DNA from: Agapanthus africanus
Lineage: Eukaryota > Streptophyta > Magnoliopsida > Asparagales > Amaryllidaceae
DNA: 64,000 nt
NCBI GenBank assembly: GCA_030015575.1
Contig: CM057338.1
Span: forward strand, 632,826,189-632,890,188
Reading direction: 5' to 3'
Shown here: positions 9,943-23,165 of the stretch, piece after piece
How the letters are laid out: each line of letters begins with the position of its first letter
How positions within the stretch are numbered: position 1 is the first letter of the stretch
Program-made: the position numbers and the translations under genes
Notes under the pieces: model-generated
What the model was told of the DNA's origin: nothing
The model's input: the letters and a program-made list of their open reading frames with translations, nothing else
Databases searched by the model: none

Positions 9943-12900
9943 TGTAATGCCTATAAAAGTCGTTTTGGTGTTTTCCCAAAAATCGGTGAAAATTTGGTAT
10001 TTTTCCGTAAATCGTCTTTTTTGTTATTTTGCAGTTTAGGCCTAATTATACCTAATTTGGATAGGTAATTGCTAGTTTTTAATAGCTAATGAGTTACTTA
10101 TGAAATTCTGGTCGTTTAAAATTTTTCCCTAATTTTTTCATTTTTAATATTATTTTAAGCCGGTAAAAAAAACCATTAAATTAGCGATAAATACAAATTT
10201 AAATGGACTAATTTTAATCTTTAAAATAATGTTAATTAAAATCTAGTTGTAATATAATTTGTTTGTATTTTATTTCAAGTTTTAATGGGTTTTTATTATG
10301 GAAAACAAAAATATAATTATTTTGAACTAAAACTTGCAAATATGGCATTGTGGGGGGTCTTTTTGCATAGAATTTCTTTGTAAAATCTCTCTCACTCACT
10401 CCTCACTCCCTTGGCCGGCCCAAATGCAGAAATTTCTCACCCTCTCAAATTTTTTTCTTTAACTCATTTGTTAGGTGAGGAATTGAGTTAAAAGTGTAGG
10501 TTTTAATATATATTATTTTGGGGTATGGTGTACTTGACTTGAGGGGGGTTTGACTTGTGAAAATTCCCACAACACCACACCACTTCCCCCTTCCTCCTTC
10601 AGGTCAAAATTCTGCAGCCCCCTCCCCCTCATTTTTTCCTTCTCTTTTGGTTCAAAAATCCCTCTCAAAATCCATATAAATCCACAAATTTCTTCACAAA
10701 ACCAAAACAAATCCTTGTGCTACCTCTTCTCAAGTTTAATTTAGTTGAAAACATGTGTAAAGGAGGCAATTTTAGAGGCAAATCATCATGCTAGATCCAT
10801 AGATCTTGAGGTATATTTCTACCCATTTAAATTCCTATGGTTATATTTCTTTAATCGAGTTGTTTTAGTGTTAATATTGGTGCTATTTTGATCTAGGATT
10901 TTCAAGAGAATGGTTTGAGTTAAACTAGGGTTTTTAGCACACCTCTTTTTTAAGTTAATTATTCTATTTTGCTATCTAGTGTTTTATACAAACCAAATCT
11001 AAGAGGTTACTTTGCTTAGTGGGCTCAAATTAGTGTTAATTTAGTGTTTTCATGTATAGTTTGGATTGGAATTGCTCATTTTGAAAAAAATCAAGAAAGG
11101 GTGTGTATGGAAAATGGGTTTTGAAGCATGGTAATTGGGCTAATTTAATTGTAGTGGCTTTCTAATGGTTAACTTGGGTGTTTGCGCGATATTGTGTGCA
11201 CTTTATCGCAAATCCGCAATGTTTGCACAAATTTGGAATTTTTTTGTGCTTACTAGGTTTTAAAATATTTATAAATTGATAAGTTTAATATATGAAAGTG
11301 ATTTGTATGACCTAATTATGTTATTTAGTGAGCATGTTGGCCACAAAAATTGTTGAAATGTTTTTATTGGTTAAAACATCATGTTTTGAACAAAAAGGGT
11401 ATTTGTGCTAACTAGATTTTGGTTTAAGGGAATTTTGGCAAGATTAAAAATATAATAAATGTTTATGTGGCCTATTTAAGCTAATTAGTGAATATTGTAA
11501 CCACTAGTTTTGCTAAAACATTAAGATTTGTAGTAAAAACGGTTAACGACCGCTAACTAGGTTTTCGGGAAATAAAACGATTTGTTTAATTTGATTGTTT
11601 TGATGAATTAAAACCTATTTCTTATATAATTAATGAGTTTTGAAACCATGATTGGTGCGTTTGAGTTTTTCGCGACCACTCGGCGTTTGTACGCCGATGT
11701 CGAGCGTTTTTGGGTTGATTTGAGAAAGCAAACCATAGGTTTTGACCTATGTGGGATTCACGTGTCGTTTTGGGTCATGAGTCGGATTTTAATATGAAAC
11801 GGTACGTTATGATATGTAGGTAACCCATGTGGACTTCGAGACGACAAGCAAGCGCGTGGCGACGTCGGCACCGACCAGAGAGGACCAGGTGAGTAGATCT
11901 ATATCTACGGGGAGAAGTCGGGTGGATGGCGTATAGCACCCCCGCAGTCCGTAGTGTAGCTCATATATATATGTTTATATAGGTGTTTTATGATACGAGA
12001 ATGTTTATTCATGTTATGATTATGTGTTCATGGATTAGTTTTGGGTTAGTTGCGAAACCCTAGAGTAGTTGTTATACCCAATACGCACACACAGACTTGC
12101 ATACATTACTTTCTTGTGCGCCGATTGGGATGTGTATATATGTTTGCGTGGGTATGGGACTATGCATATGTACATTCATGTACACATGCATGGATAATGA
12201 GGATAGTACTTGGGATTTAAGATGAGTCGATGAGATTTGATTTGAGGCCGTGAGATGGTGATATAGCAGGGTTCGTATTTGAGATACGACATGACGTTGT
12301 AACGGGTCTTGACATAGTGTTTCACACATGTGCATGCATACTTAGGCGGTATCAGTATTGTACTAGACGTAGATCAGTACCCCGATCATGATATTTGATA
12401 AAGAGGATACCAGGCGAATAGTATGATGAATGTGATATTGACCCGTACCCAGATTTGGGATGCCGTACGACGGATTTACGTACGAGCTATATTGATGATT
12501 GATCCGCACTCTTGACTTGGGATGCCTGCTTATAGATATGGTATCGGATATGATATTATTGAGACGGGATCACCGACTGTATATATATATAGGTATGTAT
12601 ATGTATCCACTCAGATGATAGGCGGTTTCCTTACTTGTAGTTCAGCTTGCTAGTTCAGCTGTATAGTTTAGTGTAGTTGTTAGATTAGATTAGACTCCTA
12701 CCTATTTCAAAACTAGCGGATCGTGGGTATTTTAAAAGACAGGTCAAGGGATCTACGGATATTTCAAAAGACGTATCCTTTCTTAAAAACCACCGTAGCC
12801 CCTATTTTCAAAACCCCGCGATTCGTGTTATTTCAAATGGCACCATTGTTTAATATTTAGCTCCCGCTCATATTGGTTGCTCGCTCCGCATCGCATATTT

Positions 12901-14606
12901 ACATTGTTATTTCATATTGCATTGTTGAAATTATGCTGTTAGGACACCAGCACCATTACCGATGATGCGTATGTACCACATACACTTACTTGCCGGCTCA
13001 CACACATCTTCATCGGTAATTGCCATGTCACGTACACCTTAGAAAATATTATTGCTTAACTTAGCTTGATAGCCAGTAGTTTGACATAATATTAGTGTAC
13101 ATACCTTATATGCCAGCTTAGATATTGTAGTTATTACTTGTCGCTTCATGCATACTGTTATTCATTCTCATGCTTATATTCATGGTTTTACATGCTATTG
13201 ATGATTCGGATTTCCATGATATTTTCTGGATTTGGAGGAAAACCGCAAAACATATATAAACTGCTTTCTCTCTTTTTAAATAAAAATGCGATTTTCCCAT
13301 GATGTATGAGTCGTCCACCATGAGTTTGCTGATGGATTTCGAGACCCGATTCGAGGAGTTGGATAAACCGTTTCGGGTACATGGTGGGCCCGGTGCGGTA
13401 CCCCGGGGCGAGAAGGCCGTGTTGTTGACGTTGAGCCTGGCAGGGGAGCACTACCGACCGGTGATATTACCCGACGCGTCGGATATCCGGAGGATACCGT
13501 CGTGGTCTTGAGATGGATGGTAGGGGCCGGTCTGGACTGACGGAGCCCTAGATATTGAGGTACTGAGATTTGATGATACAGGCCAGTCCGGATAGCCGGA
13601 ACCTGAGGTTTCGAGACTTTGAGGTTTATGTTTTGTGTCGATGCTAGACACTGTTGATGCTGATTTCATTTATGATATCTCATTTTAAAAATACAAAGGA
13701 AATCTCACTAAATTATGAAAACAGTTTCTTCATTTACATGTAATCTGTTTTCATGCATTCATACCTCATTCATGATATATTGCTACCTGAGGCACTGACA
13801 CGGGCACATGAGATTATACTCGGCTTAGATATTTACCCTAGTCATTGTTATAGACTGCTGGTTTTATTTGAGGATTATATATATTGATCGTATGACCTAG
13901 GATTGCGTCATACATGCGATTTCTATTCGTAGATGTTTTTCTATTCACGAGTTGGCAACTCACCCCCGTTGTGCCCCAGTTTCTTGCAGGTTTCACCGTA
14001 CAGGTTTCTTTACGGCTTTGCGGGTACAGTTTCGTTCGGGTGACTTGCTAGTAGGTGGGTTTATTTGTATCATACCCATAATTATACATTGTATATTAGT
14101 ATTCAGTTGTATCTAGAAGTTCCATCAACCAAACTTGTATTTATCTCAGATAGAGACCAGTGATGTTTATTTTTTCGACCTTAGAGTCGCGCGTTGTATT
14201 TCTGTGGATTTCTTGCTGTTTTGAGTTTCCTTTTGAGTTTTGATCCTCGCCCTTGGCGTTGTATATTATTTTGCTTGTGTGGTTGTGACCGTCGATTGAC
14301 GAAGAGCTAGCTCCCGCTTGGGGATGCCTTTTTATTGATTTCGTATATTATTCATGTTGTATCCCGTTTGGGAGCCAGTATTTACAAAGGAGTCTCTGCA
14401 GAAATTTTCAGGAAATACTTGATGTTTTTAAAACCGCATAACTCGGCTTATGCTGTTAAAACTACTTAATTTTAAATTGGTTTTCCTTCACTCTACTACT
14501 TTTCTTGGTTTGGATTTCTGGGTTTTCGGCTTACTTAGATTACGTACGCCTCGAGACGTTTCGTAGTTTAAGTGCCGGTCATGTTCCGTTCTTTTGGGGC
14601 GTGACA
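9943..14606 (+). repeat. 5' LTR of B
   Basis: It runs from TGTAATGCC to GGGCGTGACA. Landmarks are GGTGAGTAGAT at 11888 followed by a GTAGAT-CTAT-ATCTAC hairpin, the conserved stem-loop at 12955-13020, the GAGTTGGCAACTC block at 13949, and T-rich promoter-like sequence before 10800. Several small reading frames recur unchanged in the 3' LTR and have no protein-like features. Confidence 0.93.
12955..13020 (+). promoter_or_regulatory. Conserved stem-loop, B 5' LTR
   Basis: The arms ATTACCGATGA (12955-12965) and TCATCGGTAAT (13010-13020) form an 11-bp stem around a 44-nt loop containing GCCGGCTCACACACA. It is preceded by ACACCAGCACC and followed by a TGCCATG block. It sits at the place of the A stem-loop but with different paired bases. 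Confidence 0.75.
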
Positions 14607-14760
14607 AAGTTGGTATCAGAGCGTTAGGTTTTACCTTCGGAGCGTAGGATGACCCTTGGTTGATGGAATAGGTGACTAAAGTAGAGTGACGTACCGTGGG
14701 TATGTTCCGCGGCATATTTACGACACGCCACTCCACTTAAGGAGCCTTCGGATGTACATT
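14607..14760 (+). mobile_element. Primer-binding site and leader of B
   Basis: AAGT is followed by TGGTATCAGAGCG at 14611. The leader aligns with that of A (3399-3545) through the shared GGTTTTACCTTCGGAG and GTATGTTCCGCGGCATA stretches. Shared priming and leader signals are what a non-autonomous element needs to be packaged by a partner. Confidence 0.88.
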
Positions 14761-16480
14761 TCTTTGCTCAGTATTATATTCATTCCGATCTAGCCTCATC
14801 AGTACCAGTTCTGGTTTTGCTGCCATGGTTACGGGCAGGGAGAGCTACGGCTAGAGTTGCGGTCAGCACGAGCTCGTTACGAATGAGGACTGACCAGAGC
14901 ATAATTCCGGCGACACACGATTGTAGAGATGTGTCTTTTGATTGTGCTTTTGCGCCACGAGCGTTGGATGGATCGCTGTATGAGATTACTTGGACGTGAC
15001 AATCAGCACTAGAGGATTGAGCCACTGACAGAGGCCAGCCAGATTTTGATGACCGTTGGTGTATTGCTTACTCATGATAATTGAGGCACTGTTCAGCGTG
15101 TGGACGAGTGAGCCAATTGTTGCTGCAGACGACGGGATATCGCCCTAGATGTTGGAGCTATTGCAGTACGAGATTATACTAAGATATGATAGAAGGTCGC
15201 TAGTCACCGAGGATGAATGACTAGGACATGTGATTCGTTCGCCTACCCCGATGAGAGGTCATCAGATAGATTAATTCCAGCTAGAAACGACTTCACGCCG
15301 AGACGTTGAGAGTCGACAGAGACAATCGAATGTCAGAAACCTACTATTCCAAGTTTAAAGTAATCGGAAGGTCATGCAGGCAATTCTATGGTCCCTCTAG
15401 AAGAATGAAACCCTAACTCGACTTAATGACCGTGTGAAAGCCTTTGAACCTTTGGGTTTGCGGCAGTTCTGCGGCGCCATTAGTGAGGCTTGGGTTTGCC
15501 CTTCTACGGCTAGACCACCGATGCTGTGGTATGTACTCGATACTATTATACTGTACCCAAGATGTTGAGCTCTTGGGGACTATGAGGTTTCGACGAATCG
15601 ATCGGATGGATCGACTTAATTCGGATGCTAGGTGGTGAGATGCATTTCTTGGGAGACTCCAGGTACGAGGATAGCCGTTGGAGCTCAATCCATGCAGCCG
15701 CGACGAGACGAGTCCGAAGCAGTCGACATTAGAGAAAAGTGGAGTAAGAAGTTCGTATAAGATCTGGATATGATGACGTTCCACTCCGCCGATATCAGAG
15801 AGGCGATGCGCATGTCGAAGCATTGTACTTAGATATACCTCCCAGAAGCAGTCGTGATGAGTATGCAGCTGTTCCGGTGCAAGAAGCAGATGTAGTAAAG
15901 GGCGATGACTTCCGGACAGTTAGGCAAAGATGAAACTTGGAAGATACCTTGAGCAGGAATCCTTCCAGGCCACTGCTGCAATGTTATTTGCACCCAGGAT
16001 CAGATATGCCACGTGCATTCAGAGAGCCAGAGGCCGACGCCAGTGATATGCTGCCTTATGAGTGGTCATGATGATTGACCGAGAGATGACCAGAGAAGTG
16101 CCAGAACAAGATCGTCCCTGTTAGCACACCTGACCAGGACGATGAGCCGATGGATCGTGAGATTGGTAATCCACGGAGAAGACTTGGACCCAGGAGTGGT
16201 CATGTTACGCATACCAGCGGGCCAGAGTACAGGATCGCCGCCGAGATACGTTATGAGTGATCACGACAGTTGGCCAGAGATTCTTAGAGGGTGGACTTGA
16301 GCGGGACTATTCCGCCATACTTGATTTCGATGTTTTGGGTGATCTATTCACATGACTGATTTTGATGATTGAGTTTCGTGGTATTTGTTTTCGTAGACCA
16401 TGGTTGCACCTATTGAGTATTTACGATTTTGCACAGTTGTTTCACTTGATATCGCTTTCGTGCCTTGGATTCTCATGTTT
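14761..16480 (+). mobile_element. Non-coding body of B
   Basis: No reading frame beyond what chance allows and no retroelement domain could be recognised in any frame. An ATG at 14825 with ATGGTTACGGGCAGG recalls the gag start of A, so this may be a long-decayed coding relic. That is only a suspicion. Confidence 0.6.
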
Positions 16481-16499
16481 ATGATTTTATGGGTTTCAT

Positions 16500-16960
16500 A
16501 CGGTTGAGTTGATTCCGTGCGTATGCATGCACCCGATTTGGTTTTTGCACTCGGTATAGTTCACGTATGATGCAGTGCAGTGATTCGTATTCTGTGCACT
16601 TGGATGCACTGGACTTCGATTTCGAGGGTGATGCTCGATATTTGTTTTGTGCATTTTATTCACCTGATTGGATTTTGCGCGTGTTCGACGCTTGATATTG
16701 GATTTCATGATTTCGTGCATGATGAATGCACCGGATTTGGATTTTTAGCGCATGTCGGGCGCATGTTATGAGATGCGATTTTGGTGCACACTAGATGCAC
16801 TAAATCGAGATTTTTCGTGCATGTCAGATGCACCTGATTTTGCTGTCAGGCACACACGTTGCCTATGACCGATGTTGCGTGCACACCCGTTGCACCTTGA
16901 TGTTGTTTCTGTGCACATGTATGGAATATTCGTGGATTTTGATTTCCGTACGCACCGGAC
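16500..16960 (+). repeat. Array of GTGCA/TGCAC mini-hairpins in B
   Basis: Degenerate units of about 35-50 bp each hold a short dyad: GTGCATGTCAGATGCAC (near 16817), GTGCACACTAGATGCAC, GTGCACACCCGTTGCAC (near 16879), GGCACACACGTTGCC (near 16850). Stems keep pairing while sequence varies. A related, more regular array precedes the polypurine tract of D (48700-49045). Confidence 0.7.
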
Positions 16961-17375
16961 GCACAGGGTTTTCATATGCACTTTTGGGATTGATCCTTAT
17001 AGAGCAGTATATTTTCATGATACTGTGATTTGTTTCATACTGAGCAGGACTAGTCAGAGGACAGTACCTGAGTGTGTTTTGCACGCATTTCTTTCAAATA
17101 TTTACATGTATAGTTCCAAATTATAGCATATCGGTTTTGCTTTGGATTTGGTATTCGTGTCTTCACCTTGACTCCGATGATTGCATGATGCTTGACGGAG
17201 TTTTGATTTTGAGTTATATGCTCATTTTTCATGCACATGCGCTGCCCTACGAATTGTTTTATGTACTTATGATTTCGGAGCCCCGACGACTTGATGGTTT
17301 GGCTTGGATGTTTTAGTATTTAGGGGGGAGTTTTAATTTAAATTCGGGGACCGAATTTCTTTAAAGGAGGAAGAT
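16961..17375 (+). mobile_element. 3' interior and polypurine tract of B
   Basis: The GAGCAGGACTAG and CAGTACCTGAGTG segments from 17040 and the GATTTCGGAGCCCCGA segment from 17273 match D (49126 and 49618). The GGGGACCGAATTTCTTTAAA stretch and the purine run AAAGGAGGAAGAT end at 17375, directly before the 3' LTR. Confidence 0.85.
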
Positions 17376-20300
17376 TGTAATGCCTATAAAAGTCGTTTTG
17401 GTGTTTTCCCAAAAATCGGTGAAAATTTGGTATTTTTCCGTAAATCGTCTTTTTTTGTTATTTTGCAGTTTAGGCCTAATTATACCTAATTTGGATAGGT
17501 AATTGCTAGTTTTTAATAGCTAATGAGTTACTTATGAAATTCTGGTCGTTTAAAATTTTTCCCTAATTTTTCCATTTTTAATATTATTTTAAGCCGGTAA
17601 AAAAAAATATATTAAATTAGCGATAAATACAAATTTAAATGGACTAATTTTAATCTTTAAAATAATGTTAATTAAAATCTAGTTGTAATATAATTTGTTT
17701 GTATTTTATTTCAAGTTTTAATGGGTTTTTATTATGGAAAACAAAAATATAATTATTTTGAACTAAAACTTGCAAATATGGCATTGTGGGGGGTCTTTTT
17801 GCATAGAATTTCTTTGTAAAATCTCTCTCACTCACTCCTCACTCCCTTGGCCGGCCCCAAATGCAGAAATTTCTCACCCTCTCAAATTTTTTTCTTTAAC
17901 TCATTTGTTAGGTGAGAAATTGAGTTAAAAGTGTAGGTTTTAATATATATTATTTTGGGGTATGGTGTACTTGACTTGAGGGGGGTTTGACTTGTGAAAA
18001 TTCCCACAACACCACACCACTTCCCCCTTCCTCCTTCAGGTCGAAATTCTGCAGCCCTCTCCCCCTCATTTTTTCCTTCTCTTTTGGTTCAAAAATCCCT
18101 CTCAAAATCCATATAAATCCACAAATTTCTTCACAAAACCAAAACAAATTCTTGTGCTACCTCTTCTCAAGTCTAATTTAGTTGAAAACATGTGTAAAGG
18201 AGGCAATTTTAGAGGCAAATCATCATGCTAGATCTATAGATCTTGAGGTATATTTCTACCCATTTAAATTCCTATGGTTATATTTCTTTAATCGAGTTGT
18301 TTTAGTGTTAATATTGGTGCTATTTTGATCTAGGATTTTCAAGAGAATGGTTTGAGTTAAACTAGGGTTTTTAGCACACCTTTTTTTTAAAGTTAATTAT
18401 TCTATTTTGCTATCTAGTGTTTTATACAAACCAAATCTAAGAGGTTACTTTGCTTAGTGGGCCCAAATTAGTGTTAATTTAGTGTTTTCATGTATAGTTT
18501 GGATTGGAATTGCTCATTTTGAAAAAAATCAAGAAAGGGTGTGTATGGAAAATGGGTTTTGAAGTATGGTAATTGGGCTAATTTAATTGTAGTGGCTTTC
18601 TAATGGTTAACTTGGGTGTTTGCGCGATATTGTGTGCACTTTATCGCAAATCCGCAATGTTTGCACAAATTTGGAATTTTTTTGTGCTTACTAGGTTTTA
18701 AAAATATTTATAAATTGATAAGTTTAATATATGAAAGTGATTTGTATGACCTAATTATGTTATTTAGTGAGCATGTTGGCCACAAAAATTGTTGAAATGT
18801 TTTTATTGGTTAAAACATCATGTTTTGAACAAAAAGGGTATTTGTGCTAACTAGGTTTTGGTTTAAGGGAATTTTGGCAAGATTAAAAATATAATAAATG
18901 TTTATGTGGCCTATTTAAGCTAATTAGTGAATATTGTAACCACTAGTTTTGCTAAAACATTAAGATTTGTAGTAAAAACGGTTAACGACCGCTAACTAGG
19001 TTTTCGGGAAATAAAACGATTTGTTTAATTTGATGGTTTTGATGAATTAAAACCTATTTCTTATATAATTAATGAGTTTTGAAACCACAATTGGTACGTT
19101 TGAGTTTTTAGCGACCACTCGGCGTTTGTATGCCGATGTCGAGCGTTTTTGGGTTGATTTGAGAAAGCAAACCATAGGTTTTGACCTATGTGGGATTCAC
19201 GTGTCGTTTTGGGTCATGAGTCGGATTTTAATACGACACGGTACGTTATGATATGTAGGTAACCCATGTGGACTTCGAGACGACAAGCAAGCGCGTGGCG
19301 ACGTCGGCACCGACTAGAGAGGACCAGGTGAGTAGATCTATATCTACGGGGAGAAGTCGGGTGGATGGCGTATAGCACCCCCGCAGTCCGTAGTGTAGCT
19401 CATATATATATATTTGTTTATATAGGTGTTTTATGATACGAGAATGTTTATTCATGTTATGATTATGTGTTCATGGATTAGCTTTGGGTTAGTTGCGAAA
19501 CCCTAGAGTAGTTGTTATACCCACATACGCACACACAAACTTGCATACATTACTTTCTTGTGCGCCGATTGGGATGTGTATATATGTATATATGCGTGGG
19601 TATGGGACTATGCATATGTACATTCATGTACACATGCATGGATAATGAGGATAGTACTTGGGATTTAAGATGAGTCGATGAGATTTGATTTGAGGCCGTG
19701 AGATGGTGATATAGCAGGGTTCGTATTTGAGATACGACATGACGTTGTAACGGGTCTTGACATAGTGTTTCACACATGTGCATGCATACTTAGGCGGTAT
19801 CAGTATTGTACTAGACGTAGATCAGTACCCCGATCATGATATTTGATAAAGAGGATACCGGGCGAATAGTATGATGAATGTGATATTGACCCGTACCCAG
19901 ATTTGGGATGCCGTACGACGGATTTACGTACGAGCTATATTGATGATTGATCCGCACTCTTGACTTGGGATGCCTGCTTATAGATATGGTATCGGATATG
20001 ATATTATTGAGGCGGGATCACCGACTGTATGTATATAGGTATGTATATGTATCCACTCAGATGATAGGCGGTTTCCTTACTTGTAGTTCAGCTTGCTAGT
20101 TCAGCCGTATAGTTTAGTGTAGTTGTTAGATTAGATTAGACTCCTACCTATTTCAAAACTAGCGGATCGTGGGTATTTTAAAAGACAGGTCAAGGGATCT
20201 ACGGATATTTCAAAAGACGTATCCTTTCTTAAAAACCACCGTAGCCCCTATTTTCAAAACCCCGCGATTCGTGTTATTTCAAATGGCACCATTGTTTAAT

Positions 20301-22052
20301 ATTTAGCTCCCGCTCATATTGGTTGCTCGCTCCGCATCGCATATTTACATTGTTATTTCATATTGCATTGTTGACATTATGCTGTTAAGACACCAGCACC
20401 ATTACCGATGATGCGTATGTACCACATACACTTACTTGCCGGCTCACACACATCTTCATCGGTAATTGCCATGTCACGTACACCTTAGAAAATATTATTG
20501 ATTAACTTAGCTTGATAGCCAGTAGTTTGACATAATATTAGTGTACATACCTTATATGCCAGCTTAGATATTGTAGTTATTACTTGTCGCTTCATGCATA
20601 CTGTTATTCATTCTCATGCTTATATTCATGGTTTTACATGCAATTGATGATTCGGATTTCCATGATATTTTCTGGATTTGGAGGAAAACCGCAAAACATA
20701 TATAAACTGCTTTCTCTCTTTTTAAATAAAAATGCGATTTTCCCATGATGTATGAGTCGTCCACCATGAGTTTGCTGATGGATTTCGAGACCCGATTCGA
20801 GGAGTTGGATGAACCGTTTCGGGTACATGGTGGGCCCGGTGCGGTACCCCGGGGCGAGAAGGCCGTGTTGTTGACGTTGAGCCTGGCAGGGGAGCACTAC
20901 CGACCGGTAATATTACCCGACGCGTCGGATATCCGGAGGATACCGTCGTGGTCTTGAGATGGATGGTAGGGGCCAGTCTGGACTGACGGCGCCCTAGATA
21001 TTGAGGTACTGAGATTTGATGATACAGGCCAGTCCGGATAGCCGGAGCCTGAGGTTTCAAGACTTTGAGGTTTATGTTTTGTGTCGATGCTAGACACTGT
21101 TGATGCTGATTTCATTTATAATATCTCATTTTAAAAATACAAAGGAAATCTCACTAAATTATGAAAACAGTTTCTTCATTTACATGTAATCTGTTTTCAT
21201 GCATTCATACCTCATTCATGATATATTGCTACCTGAGGCACTGACACGGGCACATGAGACTATACTCGGCTTAGATATTTACCCTAGTCATTGTTATAGA
21301 CTGCTGGTTTTATTTGAGGATTATATATATTGATCGTATGACCTAGGATTGCGTCATACATGCGATTTCTATTCGTAAATGTTTTTCTATTCACGAGTTG
21401 GCAACTCACCCCCGTTGTGCCCCAGTTTCTTGCAGGTTTCACCGTACAGGTTTCTTTACGGCTTTGCGGGTACAGTTTCGTTCGGGTGACTTGCTAGTAG
21501 GTGGGTTTATTTGTATCATACCCATCATTATACATTGTATATTAGTATTCAGTTGTATCTAGAAGTTCCATCAACCAAACTTGTATTTATCTCAGATAGA
21601 GACCAGTGATGTTTATTCTTTCGACCTTAGAGTCGCGCGTTGTATTTCTGTGGATTTCTTGCTGTTTTGAGTTTCCTTTTGAGTTTTGATCCTCGCCCTT
21701 GGCGTTGTATATTATTTTGCTTGTGTGGTTGTGACCGTCGATTGACGAAGAGCTAGCTCCCGCTTGGGGATGCCTTTTTATTGATTTCGTATATTATTCA
21801 TGTTGTATCCCGTTTGGGAGCCAGTATTTACAAAGGAGTCTCTGCCGAAATTTTCAGGAAATACTTGATGTTTTTAAAACCGAATAACTCGGCTTATGCT
21901 GTTAAAACTACTTGATTTTAAATTGGTTTTCCTTCACTCTACTACTTTTCTTGGTTTGGATTTCTGGGTTTTCGGCTTACTTAGATTACGTACGCCTCGA
22001 GACGTTTCGTAGTTTAAGTGCCGGTCATGTTCCGTACTTTTGGGGCGTGACA
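17376..22052 (+). repeat. 3' LTR of B
   Basis: It is the near-identical partner of 9943-14606. It carries GGTGAGTAGAT at 19327, the stem-loop at 20401-20466 and GAGTTGGCAACTC at 21395. It ends GGGCGTGACA followed by the duplicated GTGCT. Confidence 0.93.
20401..20466 (+). promoter_or_regulatory. Conserved stem-loop, B 3' LTR
   Basis: Same 11-bp stem as at 12955-13020, arms at 20401-20411 and 20456-20466. Confidence 0.75.
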
Positions 22053-22057
22053 GTGCT

Positions 22058-22364
22058 AGAGGGATATATTGAGAGAGGGCTGACCCGGACTGACGGATGC
22101 CCGATATATTGAGAGAGGGCTGACCCGGACTGACGGATGCCCGATATATTGAGAGAGGGCTGACCCGGACTGACGGATGCCTGATATATTGAGAGAGGGC
22201 TGACCCGGACTGACGGATGCCCGATATAGGAGGATTTGCGTGTCGATGCTAGACACGAGTATTTATGATATTTGGGTGCCGATGTTGGGCACTCGTGATT
22301 CTCAGGGATGTACAGGATTTGAGGGCCGATGGGAGTGTCGGCATCTGGATTGTTGGGATTTGCG

Positions 22365-22422
<58 letters not shown>

Positions 22423-23165
22423 TACATTAACATTTCGTGTAGATGTTATATTCCCCTGCTCAGCATTCATTATTGCATCTCATCCTGTAGTTATATTACC
22501 TGATAGAGCACTTACATGATTTTTGCATATACTGCTTATCACACATTGATATCATCTGTTGGCATATGATAGAGTAGCGTAGTACGTGCATGCTCGCGAT
22601 TAACTTTATATGTTATCTCTATTCACGAGTTGGCAACTCACCCCCGTTGTGCCACTGTGTTTGCAGGTTGCCCTTCGGAGTAGTCGCGGCAGACTGCGTT
22701 TTGCATCTTTTGACACAGATACCCCCATAGTTGGTGTACTAGCTCTTTTGCTGATAGGTGGATTTTGTGCGGTATCTGTTTATCTTTCAGTTATGTATAT
22801 TGTTGTATCTAGTATTCTCCATCTACCATATATGTATTTGACTTAGAGACAGTGTGAGGACGATGATGTGTATTATCTGTATTATGGTGTCGAGCTCGTT
22901 GTGAGCCGACTGTACTTTGCAGTTTATCTCATCTGTGATGTTTCCACTTGTGGATCTTGATCTTCGCTACGGCGTCGTATATTGCTATCTTGGTGATTAT
23001 TTACTTAAGAATTCTTGTCACTTTAATAAATACTTCCATTTAAAACTTAAACACTCTATACTTTTACTGGTTTGATTTCTGGGTTTTCGGTTCACTTAGC
23101 TGCGTTACGCCTGTAGACATTACGTGGTTAAGTGCAGGTCACGGGCCAAAGTTCGGGTCGTGATA
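22058..23165 (+). repeat. 3' LTR of A, second part
   Basis: It continues the A LTR after B: four 40-bp units (22063-22222), the AT microsatellite, the GAGTTGGCAACTC block at 22627 and the LTR end TGATA. It is followed by the target duplication ATCCC and X1. Confidence 0.93.
22369..22420. repeat. (AT)26 microsatellite
   Basis: A pure AT run of 52 bp replaces a run of about 14 bp at the same place in the 5' LTR (2639-2652), so it expanded after insertion. Reading frames spelling YIYIYI across it are artefacts. Confidence 0.98.

Larger units (their letters stand above)
9943..22052 (+). mobile_element. Element B: LARD-like non-autonomous gypsy-type element
   Basis: B has LTRs of 4664 bp (9943-14606) and 4677 bp (17376-22052) around only 2769 bp of internal DNA, with target duplication GTGCT at 9938-9942 and 22053-22057. 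The interior has a primer site, a leader like that of A, a body without recognisable coding, a hairpin array and a polypurine tract. Very long LTRs and a non-coding interior are the definition of a large retrotransposon derivative (LARD). Mobilisation by A-like proteins is an inference from the shared leader. The LTRs differ at roughly 9 of the first 850 bases by eye, so it is young. It looks structurally whole as a non-autonomous element. Confidence 0.93.
237..23165 (+). mobile_element. Element A: Ty3/gypsy chromovirus (Tekay/Del type), split by B
   Basis: A is a full-span gypsy element with a 3162-bp 5' LTR (237-3398), an internal region (3399-7741) and a 3' LTR (7742-9942 plus 22058-23165). 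LTRs run from TGTAAC to TGACA (TGATA at the far end). The flanking duplication ATCCC is at 232-236 and 23166-23170. Parts in order are protease, reverse transcriptase, RNase H, integrase and a chromodomain-like tail; this order with very long LTRs fits the Tekay/Del chromovirus lineage. It is broken, with several breaks in the coding part. The two LTRs differ at about 6 of the first 720 aligned bases by eye, so insertion is fairly recent. Element B interrupts the 3' LTR. Confidence 0.93.

Noticed and set aside
15413-15823. 136-codon minus-strand frame in the body of B
   Set aside because: It is antisense to the element, has no recognisable motif, and is not improbable by chance in about 1.7 kb of this composition.
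10550-18181. Short reading frames duplicated at 10550-10744 and 17987-18181 (Pro/Ser-rich), and on the other strand
   Set aside because: They are the two LTRs of B read twice. T- and C-rich promoter-like sequence makes such frames by chance, and no domain or conservation pattern supports a protein.
22369-22420. Reading frames of repeated Tyr-Ile across the AT run
   Set aside because: They are pure products of an AT microsatellite.
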